From an uncultured Propionibacteriaceae bacterium (GTDB taxonomy: Bacteria > Actinomycetota > Actinomycetes > Propionibacteriales > Propionibacteriaceae): a stretch of 5,327 nt of DNA. This document shows, one piece after another, positions 1 to 5,327 of this stretch. Position numbers and translations under genes: made by a program. Position 1 is the stretch's first letter; each line of letters starts with the position of its first letter. A model generated the notes under the pieces. It saw only the letters and a list, made by a program, of their open reading frames with translations, was not told the DNA's origin and did not search any database. The stretch spans positions 1-5,327 of the forward strand of contig CAKZJI010000143.1 of NCBI GenBank assembly GCA_936941515.1, in the 5' to 3' direction.

Positions 1-30
1 GCAGCCTAGAAATCCCATTTTTCAACAGTG

Positions 31-90
31 TCCACAAAACCCATAGCACTCCAGTTTTTCGTCACTTCCCACAAAACGTGTAGCACTCCA
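31..90. repeat. Pair of 23-bp direct repeats, possible end of a mobile element
   Basis: Two copies of a 23-bp sequence lie at 31-53 and 68-90, in the same orientation and 37 bp apart start to start. They share the core CACAAAAC followed by three variable bases and then TAGCACTCCA. The segment 1-90 is about 46% GC by hand count, clearly poorer in GC than the genes to its right. I see no coding sequence in it. Tandem short sites at a composition break are typical of transposase-binding sites near an insertion-sequence end. Read on the minus strand, the outer copy begins with TGGAGTGCTA at position 90. The mobile-element reading is inference; the repeat itself is directly visible. With only two copies and 14-bp gaps, a CRISPR array is unlikely. 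Confidence 0.5.
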
Positions 91-119
91 TCAGGTCACA
101 TGACGCGGGCCGCGATCCG

Positions 120-146
120 GCCTCGCACCTCGGGAAAAGGCGAGGC
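120..146 (-). terminator. Hairpin downstream of the acetolactate decarboxylase gene
   Basis: A perfect 7-bp inverted repeat (GCCTCGC at 120-126, GCGAGGC at 140-146) encloses a 13-nt loop and starts 6 bp past the stop codon of the gene ending at 153. A competing 5-bp pairing (128-132 with 141-145) is also possible. On the minus strand the stem is not followed by a T-run, so it is not a canonical intrinsic terminator. Its placement right after the last gene of the unit suggests termination or 3'-end protection. Confidence 0.35.
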
Positions 147-152
147 GACGTT

Positions 153-878
153 TCAGTGATGCTCGACCCGGCGGATCTCCTCGGTCTTGTCCTCCGACAG
201 ATCGGCGGTGCGGAACTCCTCGGTCAAAGGCAGCCGCATGCGGAAGTCGGTGCCCAGGCACAGTTCGGCCTCGCCCTCCTCCAGGACGAAATCCACCAGG
301 TGTCCACCCCAGGTGCGGTCGTCGTCGATGATGTGGGCGTGGCAGCCTGCCACCGAGATGCCCGACTCGTACAGGGGTGTGCGGAAACCGGCGATCGTCC
401 CGTTGAAGTCCTCGTGGCGGGCGACCTCCTCGCCGTCGGTGGCCTCGACCATGGGCCGGTAGGGACGGTCCTGTTTCGTCACCGTGCGTGCGCTCGCCCA
501 TGCGAATCGGCCGGTCACCCGCAGCGCGTACATGTAGTTCGAGCTCGGCACGAAGGCGTCGATGGCCCGGGAGAACTCCTCCCGGGTCATCGGTCCCGTC
601 ACGGAGCGTCCCAGGCTCGGCACGAAATTGGTCACGACGGCGTAGGGGGTGCGTTCCGTCAACTCGGGCACGGTCACGGACCCGTCACCGCGCAGTCGGT
701 AGCAGACACCACCCAGGATGATCATCTCGCCGTCGAGCCCGTTGAAGGTGCTGATGCCGAAGGAACCGTGGCCGAGGAGCTCGGCCAGGGTCATCTCGTC
801 CTCGTAGACGCCCTGGACGAGGGCGGAGATGAGGCTGGTCTGGAAGATTTCGTGACGGGTGACGGCATGTGCGGTCAT
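153..878 (-). CDS. budA: Alpha-acetolactate decarboxylase (EC 4.1.1.5)
   Basis: This 241-aa protein has the family's usual length of about 240-260 aa. It is expected to be a cytoplasmic, zinc-dependent enzyme that converts (S)-2-acetolactate to (R)-acetoin and CO2, diverting pyruvate into the neutral acetoin/butanediol branch. Family signatures appear in order: HGSFGISTFNGLDGE at 37-51 including the conserved Glu51; NYMYALRVTG at 114-123 with Arg120; NGTIAGFRTP at 159-168; and CHAHIIDDDRTWGGHLVDF at 179-197. The last supplies the likely zinc ligands His180, His182 and His193. A C-terminal Glu (239) sits where the family places an active-site acid. The ATG at 878 gives a normal N-terminus, with an IFQTSLISAL segment typical of the family, but the ribosome site is poor: a G-run directly abutting the start. 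No acetolactate synthase or butanediol dehydrogenase is in the window, so the gene appears to stand alone. The synonym alsD is used in Gram-positives. Confidence 0.95.
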   Translation of the reverse strand: MTAHAVTRHEIFQTSLISALVQGVYEDEMTLAELLGHGSFGISTFNGLDGEMIILGGVCYRLRGDGSVTVPELTERTPYAVVTNFVPSLGRSVTGPMTREEFSRAIDAFVPSSNYMYALRVTGRFAWASARTVTKQDRPYRPMVEATDGEEVARHEDFNGTIAGFRTPLYESGISVAGCHAHIIDDDRTWGGHLVDFVLEEGEAELCLGTDFRMRLPLTEEFRTADLSEDKTEEIRRVEHH

Positions 879-1015
879 GCCCCCACAGTAGACGCCCCGC
901 TCTCACAGCCGATTGAGCCACCACATGAGCGCCTCACCCACTCGTAAACTGGCCCACCGCAATTTCAAGGAGCTCCAGGAGCGGTGTCCCTGAACCGGCA
1001 TTCCCACCTCTCGCT
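879..1015. other. Short intergenic spacer between ABC ATPase and acetolactate decarboxylase genes
   Basis: This 137-bp stretch separates two same-strand genes. I found no credible small gene or RNA in it. It is long enough to carry the promoter of the decarboxylase gene. The best candidate on the minus strand is TTGAAA (963-968) with TACGAG (941-946) at 16-bp spacing, but the -10 match is weak. A short GC palindrome (GGAGCTCC) near 969-976 lacks a following T-run and is not a convincing terminator. Confidence 0.4.
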
Positions 1016-1702
1016 CTACAGAGCAGACAAACCGCGCTTCGGCAGGCGATCCGGCTCGGGCTCGGAGGAGGCCAGGCGGAACACCACGTCACAGGCGGAC
1101 GAAAGGCGATCGTCATGGGTGGAGATGACGATGGTCGCCCCGCGGGCCTTCTCGCCCAGCAGCAGGTCGTGGACGATCTGCCGGTTGCCCGCGTCCAGTG
1201 AGGCGGTGGGTTCGTCGGCGAAGATGACCTTGGCCCTCTTGTGGATCGCGCGCGCAATACCGACCCGCTGCCGTTCCCCACCGCTGAGCTTGGCGACCTG
1301 CTCGGAGGCCCGGCCTGTCAGGCCCACCCTGTTGAGCGCGTCCTCCACCCCGGCCCCCCACTTCTTCGGTTTGCGGAACAGCGGGGAGGATTCCATGCAG
1401 ACGTTGAACCCGACGCTCTCATCCGGCACCAACCCGTAGTCCTGGAAAACGAATGCGGCACTGTCGCGCCAGAACCGTCGCCGTCGCCCCTCCGACAGGC
1501 GCGTCACCTCGGTGCCGTCGATCAAGATCTCCCCCCGGCTGACCGGAAGAAGCAGGCTGAGGCAGTTGAGCAACGTCGTCTTGCCCGAGCCACTGGGGCC
1601 GGTGAGCGCCATCGCGGTTCCGGATGGAACATCGAGCGAAACACCATCGAGAATGGTACGGGAATCGATCGTGAAATTGATGTCGTGGGCTGTTATCCGC
1701 AT
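1016..1702 (-). CDS. ABC transporter ATP-binding protein of a bacteriocin-type (lactococcin 972-like) system
   Basis: The ATPase subunit is 228 aa from the chosen start and would bind the cytoplasmic side of the membrane protein encoded just upstream. It has a complete, apparently active nucleotide-binding domain: Walker A GPSGSGKT (35-42), Q-loop Gln87, signature LSGGE (139-143), Walker B VIFADEP (159-165), D-loop SLD (168-170) and switch His196. The layout and LSGGE..QR signature match the MacB/LolD/SalX class that pairs with FtsX-like or DUF1430 permeases. I chose the ATG at 1702 because AGGA lies 5 nt upstream and the protein then begins MRITAHDINF, a typical ATPase N-terminus. A TTG at 1744 would add 14 residues and overlap the permease gene by 29 bp. 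With the ATG the gap is 13 bp, so the two are surely co-transcribed. The substrate cannot be read from the ATPase; it is inferred from the partner. Confidence 0.9.
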   Translation of the reverse strand: MRITAHDINFTIDSRTILDGVSLDVPSGTAMALTGPSGSGKTTLLNCLSLLLPVSRGEILIDGTEVTRLSEGRRRRFWRDSAAFVFQDYGLVPDESVGFNVCMESSPLFRKPKKWGAGVEDALNRVGLTGRASEQVAKLSGGERQRVGIARAIHKRAKVIFADEPTASLDAGNRQIVHDLLLGEKARGATIVISTHDDRLSSACDVVFRLASSEPEPDRLPKRGLSAL

Positions 1703-1715
1703 GATGTTCCTGAGT

Positions 1716-3695
1716 TCAGTGGGCTCGTTGGGTGACTCGAGCAACGACGTTGAATGCCGCTCGTTGATGACACAATCCGGAATATAGGAGATAGACCAAG
1801 ACCCCGAGCATTAGGATGGGCGACCAGGACAGGCCAAATGCCAAATAGGCGATCGACACGATCACGAAGGTCAATACGATGATCACACCTTCAATGATAA
1901 TCCGGTTTCTGAGTACGCTCCACCAGCCGCGTCCATAGGTCAGCATGGGGTAGATGAATCGCGCATTGTTGGTGGCATAGACCCGGGCGGACAACCAGCC
2001 GCTCACGGCTATGGCGGCCAGCAGGATCACGATGGTGGTGCCGGTGGTCAACGCTGTCTGGTTGGCGAACTGTGCGGACAGCAACGCGGAATCGGTGACC
2101 CGGCTGCGGCTCAGGAGCATGCTCGTCACCCCGAGCTCCCGGGCTTTCTGTTCCAGCACCCCGGTGTCACCGAACATGATTTCCCCGTTGGTCATGGCAG
2201 ACACGATGGCGTCGTCGTTGAAGCTCGCGGTGATCCGTTCCGAGACCAGCAGCAGGGGACGCTTGGACCGTTTGAAACCCAATCCGCTTCCGGTGGGTGC
2301 GATGATCCCCTCAGAATCTTCGAAACGGTAGGCGGTGAGTCCATTTTCGAGAGCTGTGGCATTCTGTTTTCCGACTCTCCCGGAGATCCCACCGACGTTC
2401 CGTCCCTCCAAAGATTTCAGAAGCCTTTCCACGGTTTCCCCGGGCACCGGGACCAAGGTCCTTCTTCCCTGCCCCGGGACAAGCCCCAGACCGAGTTCTT
2501 CCGCATATTTCTTGTTTATCACGGCCAAACCGTCGAACCCTTCGGCGGAGAATTCGGGGCCGGGATCCTCCCTGTTCACAATGGAGGCATATGCCACGGT
2601 GCCGGTCTCGTCAACGGCACCCACGAAGCGGCCAAGGACGCCGATGCTGTTCTCGAATTCCTCATTGGTGAGCCCCCCGACCGCTTGGGAGACGTAGCCT
2701 TTCAGCGGCATCGCCCTGCCCTGGATATCGGCCTGATCGAGAGACGAATTCACCTGCCACAGCATGGCCGGCAGGGCGGCCAACCCAAGGGTCAGGGCCA
2801 CAGCCTTGAGGAGTTGACTGGGGAACTCGAACCTGGCCTCCGGAGGTCGTCGCAGGGCCAGTGATTTGACCGATGGCGCGGTGACCAGGGATGCAACCAC
2901 CCCGAAGACAACAGAAATCCCACCCAGCAGGCAAAGGTACAGTCCGACGACCGCGATCAGGGCCAGCGCACCGCCGAATCCCTTGAGAACACCGAACAGT
3001 ATTCCCAGAAGCAGCACGCCCATCAGCGCGATAGGTACCGCCAAACGCAGCCATCCGAGCATGTCCTGCGCCTGGATCCGTAGATCCGAAGTGCCCGCCA
3101 GCAGCCTGACGGCACGTGATTCGGCACGCGCCGCATACCAGGCCAGCACCACGGTGACGCCCAGCACCGCCAGCGCGATCAGCGGGCTCCCCGCACCTCC
3201 GTAGACGAGACCTGCGGCGAACATCGCCAACGGGCCTCCCTGGGTCCAAGAAACGGTCGCACCGTTGTCCTGTGCCCATCGTTCAAATGCCTCGACCCCG
3301 GCCGCCGGGCCTTTCAGGGCATAGACCGCCGAGAGATTGGTGTCTCCCAGCTCCTTCGCCGGATACAGCTTGCCGTGCCTGAGGAAATCAATCCAGACAA
3401 TGTCCGTGGCGCCGGCCGGCTGCCTGTCACCCAGTGCGTAAAGATCCAACCCATGGAACGGATCATCCTTACTGGGAGCCCCCAGATAGACATCGATGTC
3501 ATGATTGCGACTGATTTCCTGAATTCCGTCCAAGATCTGTTCCTTGGCCAGATTGGAACTGCTGAAGAGGATTGTCCCGGAACGATCCGTCCCCAGGGGG
3601 TACTCCTGCTCCACAAGCGACAGTTGGAAGTAGGAGAGGACAGCGACGATAACGACGGTCACGACAGCCATCCCGCGAATCAACGACCTCAACAC
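1716..3695 (-). CDS. Bacteriocin-associated integral membrane protein (DUF1430 / lactococcin 972-type ABC permease)
   Basis: This 659-aa polytopic membrane protein has about eight hydrophobic segments: roughly 9-27, 158-187, 218-238, 241-271, 294-313, 550-570, 600-622 and 624-640. Two large soluble regions, about 28-155 and 314-548, are probably outside the cell. One N-terminal helix plus two clusters of helices split by a big exported domain is the architecture of the putative immunity/transport membrane proteins found in lactococcin 972-type loci, which sit with a dedicated ATPase as here. The assignment rests on size, topology, and gene pairing; there is no short diagnostic motif. The start is GTG at 3695, with GAGG 7 nt upstream and an in-frame TGA eight codons before it, so the N-terminus cannot extend far. 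Local GC in sampled stretches (about 45-60%) is below that of the neighbouring iron-uptake genes, suggesting a different history. Its role would be export of, or protection from, a secreted peptide; no such peptide gene is visible next to it. Confidence 0.8.
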   Translation of the reverse strand: MLRSLIRGMAVVTVVIVAVLSYFQLSLVEQEYPLGTDRSGTILFSSSNLAKEQILDGIQEISRNHDIDVYLGAPSKDDPFHGLDLYALGDRQPAGATDIVWIDFLRHGKLYPAKELGDTNLSAVYALKGPAAGVEAFERWAQDNGATVSWTQGGPLAMFAAGLVYGGAGSPLIALAVLGVTVVLAWYAARAESRAVRLLAGTSDLRIQAQDMLGWLRLAVPIALMGVLLLGILFGVLKGFGGALALIAVVGLYLCLLGGISVVFGVVASLVTAPSVKSLALRRPPEARFEFPSQLLKAVALTLGLAALPAMLWQVNSSLDQADIQGRAMPLKGYVSQAVGGLTNEEFENSIGVLGRFVGAVDETGTVAYASIVNREDPGPEFSAEGFDGLAVINKKYAEELGLGLVPGQGRRTLVPVPGETVERLLKSLEGRNVGGISGRVGKQNATALENGLTAYRFEDSEGIIAPTGSGLGFKRSKRPLLLVSERITASFNDDAIVSAMTNGEIMFGDTGVLEQKARELGVTSMLLSRSRVTDSALLSAQFANQTALTTGTTIVILLAAIAVSGWLSARVYATNNARFIYPMLTYGRGWWSVLRNRIIIEGVIIVLTFVIVSIAYLAFGLSWSPILMLGVLVYLLYSGLCHQRAAFNVVARVTQRAH

Positions 3696-3747
3696 AGTGG
3701 ACCTCGTCTCTCCTCATTGAGCCCGGACGACACATCAGGTTGGGCAA

Positions 3748-3753
3748 ATTGTA
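3748..3753 (-). promoter_or_regulatory. Candidate -10 element for the bacteriocin-type transporter operon
   Basis: On the minus strand TACAAT matches the sigma-70 -10 consensus at five of six bases and sits in an otherwise GC-rich spacer. It would start transcription near 3740 and leave a leader of about 45 nt before the GTG at 3695. No good -35 hexamer is found at 16-18 bp; TTGGGC lies too close, at 12 bp. Weak -35 boxes are common in actinomycete promoters. The site supports transcription of the two-gene unit independent of the iron-uptake genes. Confidence 0.4.
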
Positions 3754-3840
3754 CCCACCCCGTCCGCCCAACGGCGATGCCGCGCCCCTTTCGCCTGCCT
3801 ACACGTCATTCACCAGCGCTGTAGCGCAAGCAAACGACCA

Positions 3841-3898
3841 CAAGGCAAGCGAACCCGGACCAGGACAGGCGAGCGGCGGCAAGGCAGGCGAACCGGAC
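3841..3898. repeat. Degenerate direct repeat in the spacer behind the iron-uptake operon
   Basis: CAAGGCAAGCGAACCCGGAC at 3841-3860 recurs as a 19-bp version at 3880-3898 with one substitution and one missing C, 39 bp apart. Related fragments (GCAAGCAAACGACC near 3827, CAGGCGAGCGG near 3867) surround them. No open reading frame of credible length and no clear hairpin with a T-run uses this DNA. It may be an eroded tandem repeat or low-complexity spacer; function is unknown. Confidence 0.4.
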
Positions 3899-3929
3899 GA
3901 CGGGACGACGACCTGCGAAGCTGCCCGCG

Positions 3930-4736
3930 TCACTCCCCCTTCACCCGGTGCCGGCCGATGGGCATCACCAGCGGCGCCCCGGAGACGGGGTCCGGCACCA
4001 CCTTCGAGGAGATCCCGAACACCTCCCGCACCGTCTCCTCCGTCACCACATCCGACGGGGTGCCCTGCGCCAGGATGCTTCCGGAGCGCATCGCGATGAG
4101 CTCGTCGGAGTAGCGGGCCGCCAGCCCGAGGTCGTGCAGCACCATCACGACCGTGGTTCCCCTCCTGGCGTTGAGGTCGATCAGCAGGTCGAGCACCTCG
4201 AGCTGGTTCGCGACATCGAGGTAAGTGGTGGGTTCATCCAGCAGCAGGACGTCGGTTTCCTGCGCCAACGCCATCGCGATCCACACGCGCTGCCGTTGAC
4301 CGCCCGACAACTCGTCGACGGGACGGTCGGCCAGCTCGGTGGTGTCGGTGGCGGCGAGGGATTCCGCCACCACCTCGTAGTCGCGGGGGCTCCACCTCCC
4401 GAGCATCCCCTGGTGGGGGTGGCGCCCGCGACCCACGAGGTCGGCGACGACGATGCCCTCCGGGGCGGTCGGCGACTGCGGCAGCAGGCCCAGGACCTTC
4501 GCGATCTCCTTGGTCGGCTGTTCGTGGAGGGATTTGCCGTCGAGGAGTACCTGTCCGCGCCTGGGTTGCAGCAGCCGGGCGAGGGAACGCAGCAGCGTGG
4601 ACTTGCCGCAGCCGTTGGCGCCGACGATGGAGGTGATGGCCCCGGGTTTGACGGTCAGGTCGAGGTTGTCGATGACGGTGCGGTCGCCGTAGGCGAGCCC
4701 GAGTCCGACGGCTGTGAGGGAATGGTTCGCGGTCAC
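3930..4736 (-). CDS. Iron-siderophore/heme/cobalamin-type ABC importer ATPase (FepC/FecE family)
   Basis: This 268-aa protein is normal for the FepC/FecE/BtuD family at about 255-275 aa. It would power uptake of an iron chelate through the FecCD permease encoded just upstream. Visible motifs: Walker A GANGCGKST (39-47), Q-loop Gln87 (LLPQSP), the family-typical VGRGRHPHQG stretch (101-110), signature LSGGQRQR (143-150), Walker B VLLLDEP (163-169), D-loop LD (173-174) and switch His201 in VLHDL. Asn-Gly-Cys-Gly-Lys-Ser in Walker A and LDEPTTYLD are characteristic of iron-siderophore ATPases. The C-terminal part (about 221-255, with QGTPSDVVTEETVREVFG) also follows the family. I chose the GTG at 4736, which has GGAG 5 nt upstream and lies 14 bp after the permease stop; the open frame runs further upstream but only as antisense-like noise over the permease. 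The precise ligand cannot be told from this subunit. Confidence 0.93.
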   Translation of the reverse strand: MTANHSLTAVGLGLAYGDRTVIDNLDLTVKPGAITSIVGANGCGKSTLLRSLARLLQPRRGQVLLDGKSLHEQPTKEIAKVLGLLPQSPTAPEGIVVADLVGRGRHPHQGMLGRWSPRDYEVVAESLAATDTTELADRPVDELSGGQRQRVWIAMALAQETDVLLLDEPTTYLDVANQLEVLDLLIDLNARRGTTVVMVLHDLGLAARYSDELIAMRSGSILAQGTPSDVVTEETVREVFGISSKVVPDPVSGAPLVMPIGRHRVKGE

Positions 4737-4750
4737 TGGGTCTCCGGGGG

Positions 4751-5327
4751 TCAGTTCCGGCGCTGCCGGTTGGAGCGGATGAGGAGGTAGACGAGGAACG
4801 GGGCGCCGAGAGCACCAGTGATGATGCCGACGGGATAGCGGGCGCCGAAGGCGAACTGACCGATCAGGTCGGAGGCCAGCACCAGGATCGCGCCGACCAG
4901 GGAGGCCGGCAGCACCAGGGAGGAGGCGGAGCGGCTGATCCGCGCCGCTATCGGCCCGGACATGAACGCGACGAACGCGATCGGCCCGCAGGAGGCGGTC
5001 GCGACGGCCACGAGGGTGACGGCCGCGACGATGGTCCAGACCCGCACGGAGAACACCTTCACGCCCAACCCGGAGGCGGTGTCGTCGCCGAAACGCATCG
5101 CTGCCAGCTTGCTGGAGTTCACCCACATCGACGGCAGGATCACCGCGCAGGTGGCGGCGAGCGGCGCCACCCTCGGCCACCCCGCGCTGTTGAGCGATCC
5201 GGTCAGCCAGCGGGTCGCGACCTGCAGGTCCCACGCGGATGCCTGCGCGAGAGTGTAGGTGACCACCGCCCCCAGCATCGACGAAACACCGATGCCGATC
5301 AGGATCAGCCGGGTTCCCGCGAAACCG
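4751..5327 (-). CDS. FecCD-family iron-chelate ABC importer permease (partial, N-terminus beyond window)
   Basis: The C-terminal 191 residues of a permease whose family usually has about 330-350 aa are present, so roughly 40% is missing past the right edge. The frame continues without interruption from an internal Met (codon at 5278-5276) to the window end, reading GFAGTRLILIGIGVSS, which matches the middle of FecCD proteins. Other family hallmarks follow: LAAMRFGDDTASGLGVKV, the cytoplasmic coupling region where the ATPase docks (GPIAFVAFMSGPIAARI), and the closing YPVGIITGALGAPFLVYLLIR. Several hydrophobic helices alternate with these. The GPIAFVAF form is closest to FepG-type subunits, the second of two permeases in many operons, so another permease and a binding lipoprotein are likely further right. 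Coupling to the ATPase gene 14 bp downstream is clear. Confidence 0.93.
   Translation of the reverse strand, partial: GFAGTRLILIGIGVSSMLGAVVTYTLAQASAWDLQVATRWLTGSLNSAGWPRVAPLAATCAVILPSMWVNSSKLAAMRFGDDTASGLGVKVFSVRVWTIVAAVTLVAVATASCGPIAFVAFMSGPIAARISRSASSLVLPASLVGAILVLASDLIGQFAFGARYPVGIITGALGAPFLVYLLIRSNRQRRN

Larger units (their letters stand above)
3696..3929. other. Gene-poor spacer between iron-uptake and bacteriocin-type transporter operons
   Basis: This 234-bp stretch was read in all frames for a small secreted peptide, because lactococcin 972-type precursors usually sit just upstream of the membrane protein gene. Every minus-strand frame is closed by stops within short distance; the longest stretch, about 27 codons ending in TAG near 3797, has no signal peptide or lactococcin-like sequence. 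The spacer holds the candidate -10 site and the degenerate repeat listed separately, plus a GCGCT-GT-AGCGC inverted repeat at 3816-3827 whose 2-nt loop makes a stable hairpin doubtful. Confidence 0.5.

Noticed and set aside
31..90. CRISPR array
   Set aside because: Only two repeat copies with a 14-bp gap and a variable triplet inside the repeat; CRISPR spacers are normally about 30 bp or more and repeats are near identical.
156..947. 263-aa plus-strand open frame opposite the acetolactate decarboxylase gene
   Set aside because: It is an antisense shadow: no family resemblance, and the minus-strand frame carries every conserved decarboxylase motif.
941..968. Promoter for the decarboxylase gene (TTGAAA - 16 bp - TACGAG)
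   Set aside because: The -35 is good but the -10 matches only three of six bases, so it is mentioned only as a candidate within the spacer entry.
3499..3771. 90-aa minus-strand open frame overlapping the start of the membrane protein gene, considered as the missing bacteriocin precursor
   Set aside because: It overlaps the well-supported permease frame by about 200 bp, has no hydrophobic signal segment, and is Arg/Gly-rich as expected of an out-of-frame shadow in GC-rich DNA.
4970..5020. Apparent loss of the conserved Pro-His/Pro-Gln in the permease coupling loop (GPIAFVAFMSGPIAARI)
   Set aside because: Actinomycete FecCD permeases, to my knowledge, often carry a GPIAAR form here, so it is probably ordinary variation rather than a damaged site.
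4737..5234. N-terminal extension of the iron-uptake ATPase over the permease gene, giving a 434-aa protein
   Set aside because: The added residues are Arg-rich and lie out of frame over the FecCD coding sequence; the GTG at 4736 with GGAG upstream gives a family-length protein.

Overview
The window is GC-rich. Its codon use favours G/C at third positions, it has GTG starts, and its proteins resemble those of high-GC Gram-positives. This points to an actinomycete (Actinomycetota); a member of the Propionibacteriaceae or a similar host-associated or fermentative lineage is plausible, but the sequence does not settle the genus. All five genes I can support lie on the minus strand, so transcription runs from the right edge to the left.

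Layout, right to left in the direction of transcription. (1) 5327-4751 and 4736-3930 hold the end of an iron-siderophore/heme-type ABC importer operon: a FecCD/BtuC-type permease cut by the window edge, then a FepC-type ATPase 14 bp downstream. The binding protein and any first permease would lie beyond the right edge. (2) 3929-3696 is a gene-poor spacer. It holds a degenerate repeat and a likely promoter for the next unit. (3) 3695-1716 and 1702-1016 encode a two-gene ABC system: a 659-aa multi-pass membrane protein of the bacteriocin-associated (DUF1430, lactococcin 972-type) family and its MacB/LolD-like ATPase. This pair is visibly less GC-rich than its flanks. (4) 1015-879 is a short spacer. 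(5) 878-153 is a complete alpha-acetolactate decarboxylase gene, the last step of acetoin formation. (6) The left 152 bp contains a hairpin just past that gene and, at the edge, an AT-richer segment with two copies of a 23-bp direct repeat that may be the end of a mobile element.

The genes look like three independent functional units (iron uptake; bacteriocin-type export/immunity; acetoin production) and not one pathway. The most notable point is that the lactococcin-972-type transporter pair has no recognisable bacteriocin precursor gene in its usual place just upstream. It could be an orphan immunity or self-protection system, or it could act with a peptide encoded elsewhere.
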